DNA of 53,504 nucleotides. It comes from Bacillus sanguinis (GTDB lineage: Bacteria > Bacillota > Bacilli > Bacillales > Bacillaceae_G). Positions 49,825-53,504 of the stretch are shown here, one piece after another; position 1 is the stretch's first letter; every line of letters begins with the position of its first letter. The DNA is taken from positions 1 through 53,504 of the forward strand of contig NZ_BOQB01000025.1 in NCBI RefSeq assembly GCF_018332475.1. Reading direction: 5' to 3'. The translations under genes were made by a program, and so were the position numbers. The notes under the pieces were generated by a model. It made no database searches, had not been told where the DNA came from, and saw only the letters and a program-made list of their open reading frames with translations.

Positions 49825-50529
49825 CTACTTTGTAATGAACTTATAGCCAAGTCCACGAACAGTTTTTATATATTCTGGTTTACTTGGGTCTTGTTCAATT
49901 TTTTCACGTAGTTTTCGAATGTGGACCATAACGGTATTGTCATCGCCATTGTAGGCAGGTGCTCCCCAAACTTTTTCGTATATTTCTTCTTTCGAAAATA
50001 CATAGTTCGGATTCTCGCAAAAGAAGAGTAATAGCTGAAATAGCTGGGCGGAACATTCGACAACATGTCCATCTACTGTAAGTTCTGCGGAATATCGATC
50101 AATTTCAAATCTGCCAAATGAACTGGAGTGTGCTTTTTGTTCATTGGGTACTGCTTGTTTCATATGTCTACGGAGTTGTGCTTTCATACGAGCTACTACT
50201 TCAAGTGGATTAAATGGCTTCGTAATATAATCATCTGCACCGTGTGAAAATCCAGATATTTTATCTAAATCAGATGTTTTAGCTGTGAGGAAGAAGATCG
50301 GGCAATCTGTTTTTTGGCGAATGATTGGACAAATATCAAAACCAGATTGTCCAGGAAGCATGACATCTAAAATAATTAAATCGTAATCGTTTTGCTCGGT
50401 GAGAGATAAAGCTATTTCAGCGGATGTTGCAGTTGTAATATGAGAAAAACCTTCTTTTTCAAGAATAGTAGTTAGTAATTGTAAAATTGCTGTTTCATCA
50501 TCAACGAGCAAAATATTTGCTTCATACAT
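49825..50529 (-). CDS. OmpR-family response regulator
   Basis: The 234-residue protein has a receiver domain (~5-118) with the acidic pair near the start (VDDE), phospho-acceptor Asp in 'LIILDVMLPGQSG', and 'FFLTAKTSD' and 'DDYITKPFNP'. The C-terminal winged helix (~135-234) contains 'GDDNTVMVHIRKLREKIEQDPSKPEYIKTVRGLGYKF'. It is the first gene of the operon with the kinase. AGGAGGG precedes the ATG. The divergent CPBP-family gene at 50669 may be a target (position only). Confidence 0.92.
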   Translation of the reverse strand: MYEANILLVDDETAILQLLTTILEKEGFSHITTATSAEIALSLTEQNDYDLIILDVMLPGQSGFDICPIIRQKTDCPIFFLTAKTSDLDKISGFSHGADDYITKPFNPLEVVARMKAQLRRHMKQAVPNEQKAHSSSFGRFEIDRYSAELTVDGHVVECSAQLFQLLLFFCENPNYVFSKEEIYEKVWGAPAYNGDDNTVMVHIRKLREKIEQDPSKPEYIKTVRGLGYKFITK

Positions 50530-50668
50530 AAAAATCCCTCCTAATTTCCTCGAATATCATATCATCTTTCTGTAACTTATGGAATTTTTAAGGAAATTTT
50601 AAGGTTTTCTTTCTCAAAAAATTAAGAATCAAGTGATATGATAAAAGTACATAGGGGAGGAGATGAGT

Positions 50669-51517
50669 GTGAACCCGTTTCAAACGATGCGAGCTAGATA
50701 TTTTTTAATTGTATTTGCACTATTAACGTTAGTTGCAAGAATCAGTAATGAATTGATAGAAAATACATTTCATATGCAAAATTCTACTTTTATAAATATT
50801 CTTATATTCTATATCCTTCCAATTACGTGGATTATTTTTGAGTATAGAAAACACCGTGTTTCCTTTTCATTATTTATTAATAAAAATGAAACATTTAACC
50901 TGGTGCAAGTTTTATACATTGCACTTATGTTAGCCGTGTTTAGTTATGGATACCTTATTTTGTACATGTATAGTTTTGCATGGATTACACCGGAATTTAT
51001 TATGAACGCATTACGTGAACCGATTATTGATAGTACAGGGGGATATGTATATCAAATTATTATGGTCGTGTTCATCGCACCAATTATTGGTGAATTTGTT
51101 TTTCGGGGATTTTTACTGCAACGCTTTGCAGCAAAATGGGGAACGAGTATAGCGATCATTGTAGTAGCGATGTTGTTTGCGTTGTTACATGTTGATTTCC
51201 TAGGCGCAGTAGTATTTAGCGTTGTACTATCAATCGTATATATTCGTACGAATAGTTTACTTATGCCAATTGCTATTCACATGTTAAACAATGCATTTGT
51301 AATCGGCGCTTCTTATTTAATAAATAAAGAAGAAATAATGAGTTTTGCAGATTTCTCAAATTATACGACGTTCTTTCCAGGACTTATTATTTTTATGACG
51401 GGATTAAACTTAGTACTCATCTTCTTATTTGTTAACCGCAAATATTGGAGTAAAGAAATGCCCGCTATATATGTAGAACAAGAAAAGAGTTTTTCAGACG
51501 TAGTGGAGGGCAAGTAA
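50669..51517 (+). CDS. CPBP-family (Abi/CAAX-like) membrane protein with altered active-site motif
   Basis: GTG 50669 (MNPFQTMRARYF) fits GGGGAGG (50653-50660) better than ATG 50663. The ~282-residue protein has seven to eight membrane helices. The CPBP motif 1 normally EExxxR reads 'GEFVFRG' here, so the first Glu is Gly. Motif 2 'FALLHVDF' and motif 3 'HMLNNAF' are intact. Catalytic members are glutamic-type intramembrane proteases; this one may be inactive or use a variant site. The two following small genes probably share its transcript. Confidence 0.8.
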   Translation: MNPFQTMRARYFLIVFALLTLVARISNELIENTFHMQNSTFINILIFYILPITWIIFEYRKHRVSFSLFINKNETFNLVQVLYIALMLAVFSYGYLILYMYSFAWITPEFIMNALREPIIDSTGGYVYQIIMVVFIAPIIGEFVFRGFLLQRFAAKWGTSIAIIVVAMLFALLHVDFLGAVVFSVVLSIVYIRTNSLLMPIAIHMLNNAFVIGASYLINKEEIMSFADFSNYTTFFPGLIIFMTGLNLVLIFLFVNRKYWSKEMPAIYVEQEKSFSDVVEGK

Positions 51518-51554
51518 GATGAAGAAAATGATTGAAAGGGATGTATAAAATTAT

Positions 51555-51854
51555 ATGAATGAAACAATATCATCAAATAAGTTTTTTTATTTGATTTTGC
51601 TTAGTATAGTGCTGATAACGACAGTCAATGTTATTCTTCGCTGGGAGGAAGCGTATTTCTTTATGTATTTAGCACTCCATTTATTAGGGATATTATGTAT
51701 AAGTGGCGGAATAGTTGCTGAAAAAAAGAGTGAAGAAAGCATTAATTATATGTGTGTGACCGGTCTAATTTTACTATTAGCAGTACAAGGTATTATGAAA
51801 TATAGTTCTTTTTCTCTGCAAGATTTTAGCTTATTAATGGATGTACTTCCTTAA
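51555..51854 (+). CDS. Small three-helix membrane protein
   Basis: The 99-residue protein has membrane segments at about 11-27, 34-52 and 66-82. GAAAGGGA lies 13 nt before the ATG, rather far. It follows the CPBP gene by 37 bp and precedes another small membrane protein by 11 bp, so it is part of an operon. Function unknown. Confidence 0.62.
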   Translation: MNETISSNKFFYLILLSIVLITTVNVILRWEEAYFFMYLALHLLGILCISGGIVAEKKSEESINYMCVTGLILLLAVQGIMKYSSFSLQDFSLLMDVLP

Positions 51855-51865
51855 GGGGGCGCGTT

Positions 51866-52054
51866 ATGTTATCTAAGAAGCAAATAGGATACGTACTAGT
51901 TTTAATTGGATTTTTTACGATTATTGTCACGACGTTATTTTTTCAGGACTATGAATATATACGCTATATAAAAGGCGCTGGTTTAATATGTTGGGTTGTA
52001 AGTATATTTCTTATCCCAGATTATGAACCGAAGAAAGTGTCTAAAGGTAGGTAA
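51866..52054 (+). CDS. Small two-helix membrane protein
   Basis: The 62-residue protein has two membrane segments (~7-26 and ~33-51) and a basic tail (PKKVSKGR). TAAGGGGGCG precedes the ATG. It is the last gene before a terminator. Function unknown. Confidence 0.62.
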   Translation: MLSKKQIGYVLVLIGFFTIIVTTLFFQDYEYIRYIKGAGLICWVVSIFLIPDYEPKKVSKGR

Positions 52055-52084
52055 AACTCTTCTTTTTGTAGAAGAGTTTTTTTA
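52053..52084 (+). terminator. Terminator of the CPBP operon
   Basis: AAAACTCTTC and GAAGAGTTTT pair perfectly around 'tttttgta', with T residues behind. The left arm overlaps the last stop codon. Confidence 0.92.
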
Positions 52085-52188
52085 TATAAATAGAAGGTTC
52101 TCGAGCAATTCGCATAATAAGCTTGTTCTAATTTAGCATGTACGAACTTACAATAATAATAGACAGGCAGCATAGAGGAGGGAATAGC

Positions 52189-53457
52189 GTGAGGAAGGTT
52201 ATTGGGTGGTCGCTTTTTTTGTACGTTGGGTTTGCGTTGCTTATATATTGGTATTTATTTGGATGGAATCATGAACTGATTCCGGACATGTATAAAGGAA
52301 CGAGTGCAGATCCAGAAACGTTTATGAATGCAAGAGAGCTTACGCTAAGCCAAGATTATTCGCGCGTGAAAAATTTACTGTACTTTTTAGCGACGCCTCT
52401 TGAATGGATTATTTTATTATTTGTACTTGTGCTCGGTGTTTCAAGAAAGTTTGAGAAATGGTCGAAGGAAACGACGAAAATAAGTGTCCTGCAAGTTGCG
52501 ATTTATTTCTTTTATTTATCGCTACTCACAACAGTTCTTGCCCTGCCGATGCAATGGATTAGCCGAAAAGTGTCCGTTGATTACGGCATTTCAACGCAAA
52601 GTACACAAAGCTGGATAAAAGATCACGTTATCGGCTTTTGGGAAAGTTATGCGACTATGTTAATCGTAGTTACCGTTCTTTTATGGCTCATCCGTAAATT
52701 CCCGAAGAGATGGTGGCTAGCAGGGTGGGCACTCTCTGTTCCATTTACAATCTTTTTAACATTTATACAGCCTGTCGTTATTGATCCACTTTATAATGAT
52801 TTTTCGACGCTGAAAAATAAAGAATTAGAAACGAAAATTTTAGCGATAGCAGACAAAGCTGACATTCCTGCTAAACATGTATATGAAGTAAATATGTCGA
52901 AGAAAACGAATGCATTAAATGCATATGTAACAGGAATTGGCCCTAACGCCCGTATTGTAATGTGGGATACAACGCTTAAGCAATTAAAAGATAAAGAGAT
53001 TTTATTTATAATGGCCCACGAGATGGGGCATTATGTTATGAAACATATATATTGGGGCGTAGCGAGTTATATGTTGCTATCGTTTATAGGGATGTTTCTC
53101 ATTAGTCGTATTATCAATATGTGTATTCGAAAATGGGGGAATACGCTGCAAATTTCAAAAGCAGCATGTTTTTCGATTTTACCTTTATTTTTCTTAATTT
53201 CTTCTGTACTCTCTTTTGCATCACAGCCAGCAACAAACTATGTTTCTCGTATAGAAGAACGAGCAGCAGATCAATACGCTTTAGATATGACGAAGGACGG
53301 GAAATCTGGTGTAAAAACGTTTCAATATTTATCAAAAACGAGTTTAAGCCAAGTAAATCCACCTGCGTTAGTGAAGTTTTTCTTATACACACATCCACCA
53401 ATTTTCGAAAGAATTCATACGTTTGAACAATATGAGAAACAAAGCAAAAAGAAGTAG
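52189..53457 (+). CDS. M48 family membrane metalloprotease (Ste24-like)
   Basis: GTG 52189 follows AGAGGAGGGAA; the frame open from 52138 adds an unsupported lead. The 422-residue protein has an M48 N-terminal membrane part (helices ~7-25, 75-95, 105-130, 160-180, 190-210), the zinc site HEMGH (277-281), further helices, and 'RIEERAADQYALD' with the third ligand Glu. This is the CAAX-protease-like (Ste24) architecture, cleaving at the membrane, in the same fold as HtpX. The substrate is unknown in bacteria. Confidence 0.88.
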   Translation: MRKVIGWSLFLYVGFALLIYWYLFGWNHELIPDMYKGTSADPETFMNARELTLSQDYSRVKNLLYFLATPLEWIILLFVLVLGVSRKFEKWSKETTKISVLQVAIYFFYLSLLTTVLALPMQWISRKVSVDYGISTQSTQSWIKDHVIGFWESYATMLIVVTVLLWLIRKFPKRWWLAGWALSVPFTIFLTFIQPVVIDPLYNDFSTLKNKELETKILAIADKADIPAKHVYEVNMSKKTNALNAYVTGIGPNARIVMWDTTLKQLKDKEILFIMAHEMGHYVMKHIYWGVASYMLLSFIGMFLISRIINMCIRKWGNTLQISKAACFSILPLFFLISSVLSFASQPATNYVSRIEERAADQYALDMTKDGKSGVKTFQYLSKTSLSQVNPPALVKFFLYTHPPIFERIHTFEQYEKQSKKK

Positions 53458-53479
53458 CTATTATGCTACTTCTTTTTTA
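53449..53479 (+). terminator. Terminator of the M48 protease gene
   Basis: AAGAAGTAGC and GCTACTTCTT pair around 'tattat', with a T run. The stop codon is in the left arm. Confidence 0.9.
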
Positions 53480-53504
53480 TAGAGATATAAGTTTATATTG
53501 GGAA

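Overview
This window is chromosomal DNA from a low-GC Gram-positive bacterium of the Bacillus cereus group (B. cereus / thuringiensis / anthracis). The evidence is three copies of the group-specific bcr1 repeat with TTTAT flanks, S-layer-homology (SLH) proteins including a BslK-like haem-binding protein, and a gene order that follows B. subtilis in blocks: hmoB(yhgC)-pbpF-hemE-hemH-hemY, then yhgD-yhgE, then yhfH-yhfI-lplJ-yhfM-lcfB(yhfL), then a sigM-like sigma/anti-sigma pair. No rRNA, tRNA, CRISPR array, prophage or classical insertion sequence is visible.

Layout. 0-2.3 kb: a type VII-secretion toxin island in which a lipase with reversed (TslA-type) architecture, a small helical partner and a divergent DUF1433 lipoprotein (probable immunity protein) follow a decayed duplicate fragment of the same lipase gene. 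2.4-5.2 kb: an autoregulated TetR operon and a first ydbS-ydbT (bPH2) pair. 5.2-10.5 kb: bcr1 copies, an SLH-L,D-transpeptidase protein, a nitroreductase remnant beside a DUF1304 gene, and a geneless stretch with a WalR-box-like array. 10.5-16 kb: a repeat-bearing lipoprotein, a pentapeptide-repeat protein behind a MerR-type promoter with a chloramphenicol-acetyltransferase remnant, and a second ydbS-ydbT pair. 16-22.5 kb: haem block (HmoB, PbpF, HemE, HemH, HemY). 22.5-28.3 kb: a large secreted nuclease and several membrane proteins. 28.6-32.2 kb: YhgD/YhgE with three matching 23-bp operators. 32-39.6 kb: LacI regulator, YhfH, YhfI, LplJ, lipoprotein and acyl-CoA ligase. 40-46.5 kb: Fur-controlled BslK, hydrolase remnant, metallophosphoesterase, HD hydrolase, anti-sigma factor and a doubly broken ECF sigma gene. 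46.5-53.5 kb: AraC and VOC genes, a two-component system, a CPBP-family membrane protein and an M48 protease.

How the genes work together. HemE, HemH and HemY perform late steps of the coproporphyrin-dependent haem pathway. HmoB degrades haem, and BslK, under a textbook Fur box, captures haem at the surface. YhgD very probably represses both itself and yhgE through a shared operator. The ECF sigma gene keeps its autoregulatory promoter and its anti-sigma gene but has been destroyed by a bcr1 insertion plus a 16-bp tandem duplication. Several loci show gene decay (lipase fragment, nitroreductase, CAT, alpha/beta hydrolase, sigma factor), so this strain is losing accessory functions. All assignments are by reading the sequence; no searches were run.
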